Source of the DNA: Paragordius varius
Taxonomy: Eukaryota; Nematomorpha
Direction: 5' to 3'
NCBI GenBank assembly: GCA_964247055.1
Contig: OZ176054.1
Coordinates: 8,122,001 to 8,186,000, forward strand
DNA length: 64,000 nt
Shown: in pieces, positions 25,501 through 54,062 of the stretch
Numbering within the stretch: the first letter of the stretch is position 1
How the letters are laid out: every line of letters begins with the position of its first letter
Program-made: the position numbers and the translations under genes
Notes under the pieces: model-generated
The model's input: only the letters and a program-made list of their open reading frames with translations
Told to the model about the DNA's origin: nothing
Database searches by the model: none

Positions 25501-25581
25501 TGTCTAATATTAAACTGAATATACTGTTTTATAGGTCCATTCGTCCAGCAATCTTTTTTCAAATAAATTTAGGACTGACAT
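10511..25581 (-). CDS. NBAS: NBAS (neuroblastoma-amplified sequence) / Sec39-domain protein, multi-exon
   Basis: Similarity by eye to animal NBAS along its length. The N-terminus is MSVLNLFEKRLLDEWTYKT (25525-25581); then propeller-type exons at about 25190-25370, 23826-24310 and 23094-23503. Diagnostic matches: LYAIESTTPQKLYERK (about 22335-22392; human STTPEELYQRK), DEALIFAGKYALETDHVY and DQW (about 22095-22213; human EEALSLAHTYGLDTDLVY), KKIGNKSWVIQQSLE (about 21118; human KKRSWVLHECLE), EFWQFFRHTNIWLVLKG (20612-20780; human EFFKKFRNQNIVLSA). Sec39-like helical exons follow at 18241-18385, 17150-17567, 16459-16793, 16136-16393, 15640-15920, 15110-15310, 14285-14930, 13370-13840, 12980-13268, 12712-12930, 11740-12640, 11285-11600, 11040-11239, 10736-10945, 10511-10570. 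Boundaries are approximate. NBAS is known as a subunit of the Golgi-ER NRZ/Dsl1 tether. The 3' end is uncertain; I stop at the first in-frame TAA (10511-10513). Confidence 0.88.
10963..10985. repeat. AT microsatellite in an NBAS intron
   Basis: A run of about eleven AT dinucleotides between two coding segments of NBAS. Similar short AT runs occur near 22283-22300 and 26360-26378. Confidence 0.9.
18645..18845 (-). CDS. Putative signal-peptide plus heptad-repeat peptide, left arm
   Basis: The frame starts MVKSCFYILVLLFIIKNK, a plausible signal peptide, followed by about six copies of a seven-residue unit of the form VSIDWEN (variants VFIDWEN, VLIDWEN, VSIDWED, VYLDWEM). It ends shortly after the outer edge of the foldback arm, so the C-terminus is partly flanking sequence. 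Not recognised as any known protein. Whether it is expressed is unknown. Confidence 0.35.
18659..20032. mobile_element. Foldback element with heptapeptide-coding tandem repeats in both arms (1374 bp)
   Basis: Inverted arms: left 18659 to about 19005, right about 19560 to 20032. The outer edges are ATACCATTTCCCAGTC and its inverse GACTGGGAAATGGTAT. Flanking 9-mers ATAATAAAT (18650-18658) and ATAATATAT (20033-20041) match at 8 of 9, but they are AT-only. The arms consist of an outer tandem array of a 21-bp unit and an inner unique stretch; the array has about 6 units on the left and 11 on the right. This layout resembles Drosophila FB foldback elements (9-bp duplications, long terminal repeats built of short tandem units). 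It lies in an NBAS intron, between coding exons 20093-20265 and 18241-18385. Confidence 0.75.
19178..19425. repeat. hAT-like short element remnant inside the foldback spacer
   Basis: Ends TTGGACACCCTTG and shares with 33950-34225 the blocks TTGTTATATTGTGTTTG, TATAGTCTTAT, GAGTTAAAAATGCGGCCCGCG and a cggcccgcaaaaaatttgg start region. The left terminus is not clean. GTTGGACACCCTTG inverts to CAAGGGTGTCCAAC, a hAT-style terminus. Confidence 0.5.
19741..20043 (+). CDS. Putative signal-peptide plus heptad-repeat peptide, right arm (100 aa)
   Basis: ATG at 19741, then the same hydrophobic start as the left arm copy, followed by 11 units of IDWE type (three FIDWEN, then SIDWEN mostly, one LIDWEN, one SIDWED, last YLDWEM). 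Stop TAA is just outside the arm. The 21-bp unit keeps the frame whatever the copy number, so expansion and contraction between arms left both frames open. Repeated acidic and tryptophan residues could form a sticky or binding surface; that is speculation. The reverse strand of the array has no comparable frame. Confidence 0.4.
   Translation: MVKSCFYILVLLFIIKNKTVFIDWENVFIDWENVFIDWENVSIDWENVSIDWENVSIDWENVSIDWENVLIDWENVSIDWEDVSIDWENVYLDWEMVYNI
24645..25170. repeat. Dispersed repeat DR1, copy in an NBAS intron
   Basis: Shared landmarks with copies at 26450-26890, 32275-32812 and 52390-53250: AGCCTTTTAGGCGCATTATG, CATCTCAAACTTTT, GCGCCATTTTTTCC, AATCGCCAACGCAACAGGC, GAACAATGTTTGATAATTAA and GGATATAAAACTACCCCAAT. 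No reading frame. It ends only about 20 bp from an NBAS exon. No clear terminal inverted repeats were seen, so the type is unknown. Confidence 0.7.
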
Positions 25582-25689
25582 GGTTTATGCACATGTATAT
25601 CGTATGATTTATGCTGTGCGAAGCAAATCTTATGTTATACAACCTAGATTTTATTAATTAGTTACTATGTCTATATACAACACATTAAT

Positions 25690-26175
25690 TTCAGTCCTTT
25701 AATACAAATTTGGGTATTTAAATACTTCAGGATTGTTTAAAATTAAAAAATTCAAAAAATATGGGATAAATAATCATTACAAAAGTATGTAATATAATAA
25801 ACCGAAATATAATAAATAATTTATGCAAAAATACTTGATTTTACTTATTTAGAGGCAAAACCAAAAAGGTAAAATTTAGCCAAAATATGTGTGTTGAGCT
25901 AAATTTCTGTTTATATCAATGTTAAATGTGATTTTATTAAAAAAAACTTAATTTTAACCTTAAAATCAAATAAGCATGATATTTTGCAAAAATGTTTTAA
26001 AATAAAAATGACTTCCATAGTGGTTTGATACGTTTCCAAACTAATTGCATATTTTGGTTTATTTAAATAATTTTCATTAGGATAGAAGCAGATATTTAAA
26101 TTGGAACCGTTTTTTTAGTAGTTTTTTTGAAAATATCATTTTTAGATATTTTCAGGGTATAATAAATACCCCAAT
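25690..26175. repeat. Dispersed repeat DR2, intergenic copy upstream of NBAS
   Basis: Matches the cluster at 50985-52200: landmarks TATTTTGCAAAAATGTTTTAAAATAAAAATG, ATTAGGATAGAAGC, AACCGTTTTTTTAGTAGTTTTTTT and AATACCCCAATTT (shown here as separate short blocks of one continuous similarity). No coding potential. Upstream part is diverged. Confidence 0.6.
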
Positions 26176-26449
26176 TTAAAGTGTTTACAGCTTATCGATG
26201 AATAATTGCTATGAAAATTGAATCCCTAAATTTATTTAGGTTTAATCATAAATTTAATGTATTGTTTATCATCTAAATATACACGCATAAAATGTGTGGA
26301 TATAAAAAATCTGATGATACACAATGTCTATAAAATATATCCTGATGAAATTTATATATTTATATATATATATATATACATTCTGATGGGAAAATGTATC
26401 AGGATTATCACGGTGTTAGTTTTCGACGAGTGATATAATAAAGTTATTA

Positions 26450-26890
26450 AGACTTTTGTGGCTCATCTTTAGTCTTTTAGGGGCATTATGCAAAAAAATC
26501 TTCATTTCAAATTTCCTTCTCGCCATTTTTTTCCATAATTTTTTTAAATCGCTAATGCAACAAGCAAATAAATATTATAGTTAGATATTGTTAATATTTA
26601 ACTTTAAAAATTTAGACTATATTTTAATAGCAAAAATTTAATATATTTTGATTTGAAAATCAGCTGCTCTCGTTTAATCGTTATTTGGATCTGTGCCGAT
26701 TCTGGCTACAAAAAGTCACAAAACTGTTAAAAATATATTCTTTTTATCTGATACATGAGAACAATGTTTGATAAATTTAACTAAAATGACTTTTAAAACA
26801 GTAGTTTATGTACTAAATTGAACTTTCTGATATAAAACTACTTCAAAATGTTAACTAGGACAAAAATGTCAAAGGTAATCAAGTTTTAAA
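26450..26890. repeat. Dispersed repeat DR1, intergenic copy
   Basis: Same landmarks as the copy at 24645-25170, including TCTTTAGTCTTTTAGGGGC, TCGCTAATGCAACAAGCAA, GAACAATGTTTGATAAATTT and TATAAAACTACTTCAAAATG. It is followed by unrelated AT-rich sequence. Confidence 0.65.
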
Positions 26891-26988
26891 TAAAAAATTT
26901 TGTGAAAGCTATGCGTTTCATTCCAAAATATATCACTTAAATTATGACTACATTACAAAAGTAAAAATTTTTTAAATTATTTTAATTA

Positions 26989-27171
26989 TTAGACGTAGGC
27001 TACGAATGTCCCAAAAAACGCAAAAATGCCAATATTGGAAATTTTAATAAGCAAAATCATGATATCAATTAAAAATATTTTTAAATAATGCATATTTGGC
27101 AAATCTTTGTTAATCGTACTTGTATTTTGAGATATGATAGAAACGGTATTAGAATTTGCATTAGCATACAC
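26989..27171 (-). CDS. Possible small tail-anchored membrane peptide (low support)
   Basis: A 60-codon minus-strand frame whose last 30 residues are strongly hydrophobic (IFLIDIMILLIKISNIGIF then AFFGTFVAYV, stop). A splice-acceptor-like tttttag precedes the frame by a few bases. No family recognised, no neighbouring exon found. In AT-rich DNA such hydrophobic frames arise by chance, so this is weak. Confidence 0.15.
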   Translation of the reverse strand: MYANANSNTVSIISQNTSTINKDLPNMHYLKIFLIDIMILLIKISNIGIFAFFGTFVAYV

Positions 27172-27229
27172 ATTTTCTAAAAAATTGCTTTAACGTCAAT
27201 ATTTTCTTAAAGTCCCTATTTTTACACTA

Positions 27230-27460
27230 AGCGGCTATATTGAGGGGTTCGGCGCAATTGTTAAGCAATAAAAAAGTCCACTGTTAAAAATGAATGGGCC
27301 CACTCTTTTTCCTGATAATTCCGATCTTTAAATTTTAGAGAGTTAAGTTTTTTCAAATAACCCGATTTCATACACGGGTGGGTCAAAACTGAGGGCTTAG
27401 TTTTAAAAAGGGCTCATTGTCGGCGTATATATCCATTTTTCATGCAAAAACATCATTTTT
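27230..27460 (-). mobile_element. Degenerate Helitron 5' fragment
   Basis: The stretch with cacgggtgggtcaaaactg, gagggcttagttttaaaaag and ctcattgtcggcg corresponds to the 5' region of both Helitron copies (2030-2100 and 31180-31250), which read cacggggtgggcccgaactg, ggggcctatttcaaaaaaag and ctattgtcggggc. No terminus is preserved. Confidence 0.5.
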
Positions 27461-27489
27461 TCAACCAAACGCAATATTTTTTTTAAAAT

Positions 27490-28425
27490 TAAAAACATTT
27501 TTTTTTATTTTATGACATATTAAATTTTAAGTTATAATTTATTAGCTTAGAGTTGTGATTTATTGTTTATCATCAATATTTAATGATTAAAACATTTTAA
27601 TTTTGCCCATAAATTGCATTATTTATTTATATTAATTATTTTTTTTTTCTGTTACAATCTCACCTAATCAATATTTAATAAACAAATTGCGGTTAGTGTC
27701 CTTGAAAATTTAAAGTTGGTCCATAAACACTTCAAGTGGTCCTTAAATATTTTAATTTTGATACCAACATCTTTTAATGAAGCAATAAAATATTCATCTA
27801 TCCTGTCTTTTTTAACCAATTTTTTTTATTTAACCTAAACTGTTAAATCAATACATAAAAACCGTATATCCTTATTATTTTCTATAATAAATTTGACTAT
27901 ATTAATCTAAGATTTGTGGGTTATTGTTCGTAATATTTAGTTTAAAACATTAATAGGTTCATAATATTGTTAAAGAAAAGAAAATTAGTTCGAAATATAT
28001 ATAAAGTTGTTTTACTATGAAAATATTTATTTTGATTGAAAAAATACTTATAAATAAGTATATTAAGTTAAATATAAAAAAACAGATAATTACATACAAA
28101 AATAACGGTTGTATGCAAACTGCAAAAAATGTAAGGACTTACTTGAAGTGTTCAAGGACCAACTCATGCAAGGACACTCTTAAAGTGCATATTGTATTAA
28201 TCGATTATGGGTTAAACTAAAGTTTTAAAAGAAAAATAGTTAATATAAATAAATAATGCATATGGGCAAAATTATATCTATGAAAATCAATTTACCATCA
28301 AATATTGATAATAAAACAATAAAAATCATAATTCAAAGCTAAAACTAAATTACATTAACTTGAGATTTAATAAATACTTAATAATTAAATTGTCATAAAA
28401 TAATAAAATTGTTTTTAATTGTTAA
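27490..28425. repeat. Foldback (inverted-repeat) element of about 0.9 kb
   Basis: Left arm about 27490-27780 and right arm about 28120-28425 are imperfect inverted copies. Examples: AGTGTCCTTGAAAATTTAAAG and GTTGGTCC on the left against GGACCAAC and CAAGGACACT on the right; ATTTTGCCCATAAATTGCATTATT against AATAATGCATATGGGCAAAATT; TTATGACA against TGTCATAA near the outer ends. No protein recognised; the 67-codon frame at 28017 is probably incidental. Confidence 0.6.
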
Positions 28426-28429
28426 ACAA

Positions 28430-28615
28430 TTGTAGTTTTTGCTAGAAAAAATGTCTTTGGTTAAAAAATTGTTGTTTTTGCTTGAAAAATGTTGTCTTTG
28501 GTTAAAAAATGTTGCGTTTGGATTAAAAAATGTTGTCTTTGGTTAAAAAAACGTGTGTTTGGTTTAAAAAATGTTGCGGTTTGAAAAAATGTTGTTTTTG
28601 CATTAAAAATGATAT
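28430..28615. repeat. Tandem array with a unit of about 25 bp
   Basis: Six to seven imperfect copies of a unit of the form AAAAAATGTTGTCTTTGGTT, with variants GTTGCGTTTGG, ACGTGTGTTTGG and GTTGTTTTTGC. It abuts the right end of the foldback element at 27490-28425. Confidence 0.75.
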
Positions 28616-28999
28616 ATAAATGATTAAAAAAACTTTATCGAAATAGGTTTATCCATTTTTCCCAATCATTACTCAAAGACCTCTTATTTTTATTAATGAA
28701 TAAATTATGCTTTTTATATATTAGAGAGGCATTTAGCTTTCACCAAAATTTATTTGGCAAAATGTCCACAATATTTGCTTTCCGTTATGTATATTGTTTT
28801 ACTTTTCAAATTTAGTTTATGCTATATTTTAATAATATTTTTTAATCTAGCTTTAAAATTTTTTTTGGCATAATATGCGCAAATTTTGCGATTTTTGATT
28901 AAGAATTATCATATTGGTAATTATCCTAAATTACTCGCAAAGCTCAAAACAAAGCACTATAAAATCTTGATTCATTTTTATATCAGATTATATATAATA

Positions 29000-31345
29000 C
29001 TAGCTGGCCCTGTCACCCTTCGCTGTGACGTAGTCTGACCGATAATTATTCTTAACAATTTGCAATAAATAATGGACATAAAAGAATGTCTTTAATTATT
29101 TTACGGGTTTTTGCATAGCTTAAATATTGTTTACTCGAAATCGACTATATTAAAACTGTCCCTTATTAAAGTTAATATTCTACTATCATTGGATTTATTT
29201 TAAGATTTTCGTTTTACTAAATCATGGTTAAAATTTTATTTTAAAATTGTCACACAACTGGGATCAAGGGATATAAAAGGTAAATCATTTGTGGTCCCTT
29301 TTTAAAGGAAAGAAGGATACTAAACAAATTCCCCAGAAAAGTTTAATTGAACACGGGCTAATTAAGTTTTTTAAAAATTAGCTTCAAGCGTCTCTTTAAA
29401 CCCGTAGAACCTTACGACCTATATGGAAAAAGCGCTGAGTTAAATTCTTTGCCTTTATAGGGAAAATATTTGGAATCACCTTTGATACCATCATCTTATG
29501 GGTTATTCGAAAAAATACCTCAACACTAAAAAATCGTTATAAGATGGCTTTTTAAGGCTTAAAGGCCCCAAATTACGGCTAATAAAAATAAGCCTGACCT
29601 TAATAATACCTAGTTAGGGGTAATATTTCAAGCATTTAATGAGCTCATATGGCTTCATAAATTTTCTGAAAATTAACTCCAAAACAACGGAATTTCTATA
29701 TAGTGGCGCAGTTTTCGGCGGGTAGCTCCTTACATAGGGGCAGGTATAAAAAATCGTTGGCAAATTTTTTGCCTTTATATGGGGAATATCTGGAATTATC
29801 ATGGATTCCATATGTTTCTATTAGACTCAGGTTTTCTGAAATTTGGCTCCAAAGGCATGTCGTATCGATATGGTGACGGAGTTTTAGGCGGGTAGCCCCC
29901 TAACCAGTGGCAAAACCAAAAAACCGATTAAAAGTTTGCCTTAATTCCGGTAATACCTGGGATTATAATTGATTTTATATGCTCTCGTAGGACTTTCGAA
30001 AAATTGCCTCAAAATCAAAAAGTCATTCTATGATGGCGCATTTTTCAGGGCAAGGGCTTTATTAGGGGGTAATTAAAAAAAACCGCTCTACTTAAATTTT
30101 TGCCTTTTTACAGGCAATATTTTAAGCCCTTATTAAACTTTATGGCCTGATAAGTTTTCTAAAATATGCCTCCATCACGTTGTATCCATATGGTGGCGCA
30201 AATGTTGGCGGGTAGCCCCCTAACCAGACACCAATATAAAAAAGACCTTTTAAAAAAATTTGCCTTTATAGGGGAATACCTAGAATTATCCTCTATTCCA
30301 TATGTTCTTAGTAGTTTTTGGAAGAATGGCTCAAATCTAAATAGTAGTTCAATGATAGCCCATTTTTTAGGGCGTAAAGTGCCTAATTAACGGCTAATTT
30401 AAAAAAATCGCTCGACTCAAATTTTTGCCTTTTTGCGGGTAATATTTCAGGCCCTTATTAAACCTATGTGCCTGATAAGTTTGAAAATTAATTCCTAAAC
30501 AACGCGATTTCGATATGGTAGTTTTAGACGGGTAACTCCCTACCCAAAGGCTGATACAAAAAAGCGCTTGATTAAATTTTTTGCCTTTTATTGAGAATAT
30601 CTGAAATTATGATTGATTCCATATACTCTTATTAGTTTTTGGAAAAATTGCCTCAAAACTAAAAAATTATTCTATGGAGGCGCCTTTTTCAGCGTGAGGG
30701 CCTAATTAACGGCTAATTTTAAAAAGCCTTATTACAGGTAATATTAAGTACCTATAGAACTCATATGGTCTAATAGGCTTTCTGAAATTTAGCCCCAAAG
30801 GCTCGCTATTTCGATATGACGGGATAGTTTTTAGCGGGTATCTCCTTACCCAGTAGCCAATATAAAAAAACGCACGACTAAAATGTTTGCTTTTTAACTG
30901 GGGATACCTGAAATCCTTATTAAAATTTTTTTGGTCACATACCTTGGGCGAAAATTAGATTAAAAAAGTTATTTTTGTGGACGGTTTTTTGAAAAAACTG
31001 GCATTTTAAGGGGGGAGCGGGTAAAAAGAGGGCTTAAATTAAAAAAGCGAGCCGACTATGTTTGGCGCAATCGGAAAAAGGTAAAAAAATCATATTTGAA
31101 ATCGAATAACACGTTTTTGGGAAAATTGTCTCTCAAAGACACGCTTTTTGTTGACTTTGTTTTTAAAAAACCCGTTTTTTTACACGGGGTTGGCCCGAAC
31201 TGGGGGCCTAATTCAAAAAAAGCGAAGCTATTGTCGGGGCATTCATTAATGATTATATTTTTTCGATATTTGGATTTGAATGGTATCAGTTTTCCGGAAA
31301 CAGATCACAAAGCCACCACTTTGCATTTTTATAAATATATATAGA
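29000..31345 (-). mobile_element. Non-autonomous Helitron, copy B (2346 bp), with internal ~160-bp tandem units
   Basis: On the minus strand it starts TCTATATATATTTATAAAAA after an A and ends CTAG followed by T at 29000, with a hairpin just inside (GTCAC, loop, GTGAC; 29012-29029). The 5' start is nearly identical to copy A. The body is a diverged tandem array: markers of the form TTTGCCTTTATAGGGGAATA recur near 29769, 29935, 30102, 30261, 30424 and 30581, spaced 157-167 bp. GCGGGTAGC boxes recur likewise. No Rep-helicase gene is present. Central arrays of about this period are a known feature of Helitron-derived INE/DINE-1 type elements. Confidence 0.8.
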
Positions 31346-32131
31346 TAACAAGATATTTTTTATGCGTACTGTGTATATTAAGGATATTTTTTGTGCAGTG
31401 TATACCCTTTAGGAAACTTTGGCAAGACCAAATTATATAAAAAAAGTGTTTTGATAATAGTTAAAATATTTATGCTTCAAAAATAAGAACGACGCCTAAT
31501 GATTGCCAAAAATTTAAATTTTTATCCTAAGTATGCGTTTTTTATATTGAATTAATAATCTTGCATCTATTTAAAAATATTGATACTAGCCCGTTTTAAC
31601 GTTTTTAAAAAAAGTGCGATTTTCGAACCTTACAAACATATACATTTTTATGACAAGCACGAAATTTTTTAGAAATTTAAAATATGAAATAACTTGTGGC
31701 AAAACTTTAATCGCTATCATAAAAAATTAATATATGTGGACTATATTTTTGATTCCCGATTTACACCCCTTAAAAGTTCATAGAACAATTGAGCCTAAGC
31801 CCAAAAACCAAGAGCCTCACAAAATCCGAATACAATTTTCTGCCAAATAATGGAAAATATTAACAAATTTATTATATAAATATTGGCTATACGCATTTTA
31901 AACAAAATTGCTCAATCATATGTCAAATTCTTCACATTCAAAATTTAATTAATTCATATCTAGAGCGACAAAAGCAAATTATGGTTACATATATTATTGG
32001 CAAACATATCTAATTTTAATTAATATTATTATTATTATTAGTAAATTCATGGTTAAAAATGCGGTTGTGACAATATATGTGAACGTATATATATAAAAGA
32101 GTAAAATTAGTTAAAATTCATATGGTGAATG
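31346..32131. other. Intergenic spacer without recognised genes
   Basis: Lies between the Helitron and the stop codon of the dynamin gene. AT-rich. I see no conserved frame and no further repeat except a short ATT run near 32023-32040. It probably contains the dynamin 3' UTR. Confidence 0.5.
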
Positions 32132-49966
<17,835 letters not shown>

Positions 49967-50984
49967 ATTTGCTTGATTTTTTTAGAAATTTTAGAGCATT
50001 ATTTGGCTGAAAAACTTTCCATCATATGGAAATATGGAACAATAGTTTATAATGTGTATTATTTTTGATTTTTGAATAAAAGGAATATTACGAATTAATC
50101 TTTTATTATGGATTTCTTTTAAATTTATGGCATGAAATGCCCAGTATATCAAAATAACTTGTTTATTTGAATACATTATTTATCGATATATTTGACACTT
50201 GTCGGTCCCCAGGTTTGAATTAAAATAACTATCTACTAAATTAGTACACGGTTTCATTTTAATTAGAAATATCTCAAAATGTACATTATAAATTGGCTAC
50301 AAATTGAATTTCAAATTTTACAAGTACCTTGGTTTAAATTCTGTGGCCAATTAAGCAGTAGTATTAAAAAATGGTAACTATAGAAAAAACGATATTTGAC
50401 TTCGGAGCATCTGTGCACAAAATCGGAGATAAAATAATATTCTGAGAAAAAATATTTATTTTGGTAAATAAATGTATCAGAAGTCTTTTTGGGCCTTTGG
50501 TTTTGGGGCTTACTGATAAAAGGATCAAAAATTATTTTTTAACTATGTCTTTACTGTAAACATTATCCACAAAAAAACTACTTGAATATATATACTGATA
50601 GGAATGTATATCAAATTTTTAAACTTTTGTGGCAGCTCCATATCAGAAAATGGCCAAATTTGCACGCAATTTTAAATATATTTATAGCAAGGGGCGTTCT
50701 AAAAAATATCATAAATATATAATAAACTACATATAAAGAGAGCAATATTATTATAAAACTTAAATTTTTAGATGTGTGCTCCTAAAGTCTTAAATTTATT
50801 TGCTCTCCTAAAATGGGCTTGTCTAAAATAAACGCACAAATGTAAGATTGCGCGATAATTATAAATATATGCTAAATTTTGATATCAACCAAAATTATTT
50901 TTCGAATGCATATTGTCAATAATTCAAATAATCAAAATTTTGCTGAAGCGCTTTTAGATATCGTAAAAACACTTTTTCTATGTA

Positions 50985-52200
50985 ATTAACACTTGGATAC
51001 AGCTCATTTATTTTAGTCGATTCAAATTGGGGGAGTTAAATACCACTCCTGTTTAAAATTAAATTCTTCAAAAAATATGGAAAGAATCAAAACCATGGCA
51101 AAATTTCCCACTCCTATAACATTAATAAACCAAAAAATATAAAAATGCTAATTCAAAAATACTTGATATTTTTTATTTTAAGCTAAAGAAAGGTGAAAAA
51201 TTAGTCAACGTGACATGTGTGCAATGGTAAAAAGAAATAAACCGCTTTTCTATTTCTATATATGTTAGATGTAATTTAACACTTGGATACAACACATTCA
51301 TTTTAGTTCTTCGATCCAAATTGGGGTAGTTGGATACCCCAGGCCTGTTTAAAATCAAATACTTTAAAAAGTATAGAAGGAATCGAAACCTTGGCAAAAT
51401 TTTGCACTTATATGATATTAATAAACCGCAAAATATAAAAAACTTTATTCAAAAATACTTGATATTAGTTCTTTTAAGCTAAAAGCGAAAGGTAAAAAAA
51501 TCCATTTGACATGTGTGCAATGGTAAAATTGCAAAATAATACAAAATAAACCGCTTTTTCTATTTCTATCGATGTTAGATGTAATTTATATTAAAAATTA
51601 GCTTTAGTTTTACCCTTAAAATTAAATCAAGACGATATTTTGCAAAAAAATTTTAAAATAAAAATGGCGTCGAAGTAGTTTGAGATGGAACTTTTTTTTC
51701 AAAACAAAATTTTATCAAGATATTTTGGCATATTTATGTAGTTTGAGATGGTACTTTTTTTTCAAAACAAAATTTTATCAAGATATTTTGGCATATTTAT
51801 AAAATTTTTATCAGGATAGAAGCATAAATTTAAATTGGGACCGTTTCCTTCAGTAGTTTTTTATAAATATTAATTTAAATTTAGTCTGGGGTATTTGGAT
51901 ACCCCAATTTGAATCGAAGTGTTAAATAAAAAATTGGCTTTGATTTTACCCTTAATAATATATGAAGATTATAGTTTGTAAAAATTTTGTAAAATAAAAA
52001 TCGCGTCGAAGAAGCTTGAGATGTAACTTTTTTTTCAAAACAAAATTTTATCTAGAGATTTTTGCATATTTATTTAATTTTTATTAGGATAGAGGCATAA
52101 ATTTAAATTTGGACCGGTTCCTTCTGTAGTTTTTTTAAAATCCTAACTCAAATAGTCTGCGGTATTTAGATCCCCAATTTGAATCGAAGTATTAAATGAT
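50985..52200. repeat. DR2 repeat cluster (MITE-like, nested or tandem copies)
   Basis: The clearest copy runs about 51310-51920: it starts CTTCGATCCAAATTGGGGTA and ends with the inverse TACCCCAATTTGAATCGAAG, so it has terminal inverted repeats of about 20 bp, with further subterminal boxes GGATACCCCAG and CTGGGGTATTTGG. Partial copies lie at 50985-51250 and 51920-52200. Inside is a direct duplication of about 63 bp (51675-51738 and 51739-51801; unit contains GTAGTTTGAGATGG and ATCAAGATATTTTGGC). Non-coding. Others at 25690-26175 and 58375-58620. Confidence 0.65.
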
Positions 52201-52389
52201 GATCACACATTTCGACCGCGTTTTGTAAAAAAATACAATACTAATTTAACATAAATTTTGAAGGCGAATAAATATTAGAAATGTTTAGCATCATCAAATT
52301 ATATAAAAAAGTTTTTTTATAATATCCAAATGCGTTTTTAAACCGTTATTATCATGACTAATTGTATTAGATAAAAAAAGTTTTTACAG

Positions 52390-53250
52390 CTTCCTAACTT
52401 CTAGAGTCTAAAAATGGGCTCCAAAACTTGATCGAAACTAACAGCGGATTTTATAATTAATAAATATCAAGTTTTTGCTGGAAAATGTAGCCAGAAAGCT
52501 CACTAAAGTCAAATATCTATTTAGACCATAATATACATTTATTTGCCTCTTTTAGCTATTAAAAAAATGTTAAGAAAAAAATGTTGACAAAAAGTGTGAG
52601 ATGATAATTTTATTACAATTTTTCATTTTTAAAAGGTATTCAAATTTCGAACCCCTCTAGGATACAAAATTTCCCCAAAAGGACATAAAGGGTTAAGTTT
52701 ATGCGATAATTAAATACATTTATTAGCCTATTGTATTAACGATTTAAAAAAATCAAAGAAAAAATGGCGGTGAAAAAGTTTGAGATGAGTATTTATTTAT
52801 AATTATACATATTTAAAAAATTGAAGCATGCGCCTTAAAAAATGAATTCGACAGTACCACATATACTTTTTAAGATATTCTAGTTTCACGTTCTGGGATA
52901 TGAAAGATCGCTAACGGATAAGATGCTAATACAAGAGGCAAATAATTGTACGGTTAGAAATGCAAAAACTTTTGATTTTAGGTTACATTTATCAAAACCT
53001 TAATTTGTATTGATTTTAAAATCAGTTGATTACTTCAAACGTATTTTGGAGCTGTCCAATATTAGACTCAAGCAGACACAAAACTGTAAAATAAGCTTTT
53101 TATTTAATACATGAGGACAATGTTTGGTAATAAAATTTTAACTAAAATAACTTTCAAAATAGTAATTTATTAAGATTTAGTATACAAAACTACCCTAAAT
53201 GTCTTCGACAAAAAAGTGAAATTGTCATGAAGTTTTAAAATCAAAACATC
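52390..53250. repeat. DR1 repeat: inverted pair of copies
   Basis: 52390-52700 carries DR1 landmarks in inverse order (TTTTTGCTGGAAAATGTAGCC, CATTTATTTGCCTCTTTTAG), and 52700-53250 carries them in direct order (GATATGAAAGATCGCTAACG, CATGAGGACAATGTTTGG, ACAAAACTACCCTAAATG). Thus two copies face each other. Confidence 0.55.
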
Positions 53251-53469
53251 TTTTCACAAAATTTTAGTCTTAAATAGTTTCTCCCCTAAAAAATGGGTTA
53301 GTTTTTTTTAAACGTAAAAATGCCGAGATTGCATGATAAAATTTTTAATATATGCAAGATGCATAAAAAATCTATATATTTATAATAAAATATATGAGCT
53401 TGACCAACGTTTTGTAAAAACAGATAAGCGCATTCCGATTCCAGTGTCAAAATTAAATAATCATTTATA

Positions 53470-53850
53470 AGTATACTGACAGTGACTAAGCCCTTTTATG
53501 ATTTAGGTTCATATATTTGCCCCAACCCGTGAAACGGGGTTTTTTGAACAAATAAAAATCCTTAAATTTTAAGTTTGACAGACGTTTCCAAAAAACGTGT
53601 TAGCCTAGTGAGTTTCAGTAGGACACTTTTTGTATTATTTTAAGAGTGCGTCGAGGATGACTAGGCCCCTTTTATAAATTAGCTCCACAGTTTAGCCCCA
53701 CACTAAAAAAATGGCGTTTTGGAAGAATCGTTGGCTTTGGAACACGATTTCGAAAAAGGTCCTCAATGAAGAGCAGAAAGTGATCGAGCCCTTTGTTTAA
53801 TTAGCCCTTCATTTAGCCCAACTTAGTGTGAAAATAGCAGCTTTATAATA
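53470..53850. repeat. Tandem-like array, three diverged units
   Basis: Three units begin with GACTAAGCCCTTTTATGATT (about 53480), GACTAGGCCCCTTTTATAAA (about 53659) and GATCGAGCCCTTTGTTTAAT (about 53782), each followed by a GCCCCA or GCCCA box about 35 bp later. Spacing is about 125-180 bp. GC content is above the surroundings. Not coding. Confidence 0.55.
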
Positions 53851-54027
53851 ATATTCGCCTTGATATTTGTAAAACGTAGAGGACCATGCAAATTCAAAAA
53901 TGGTAATTGCGTAAATTTTGCCATTTTATGATATGAAGCAGTTGCTACAAGTATTCTTAAATCACTCGTAAGGGCCAAAACCAAAAGCACTATGACTATG
54001 ATAATCCTTGATATACTATCCCATCAG

Positions 54028-54029
<2 letters not shown>

Positions 54030-54061
<32 letters not shown>
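54030..54061. repeat. AT microsatellite
   Basis: About fourteen AT dinucleotides, flanked by CATCAGATC and TTTCATCAG. Confidence 0.9.

Positions 54062-54062
<1 letters not shown>

Noticed and set aside
28430-28615. CRISPR-like array
   Set aside because: The units are directly adjacent imperfect repeats without unique spacers in an intron-bearing animal genome; a minisatellite explains it.
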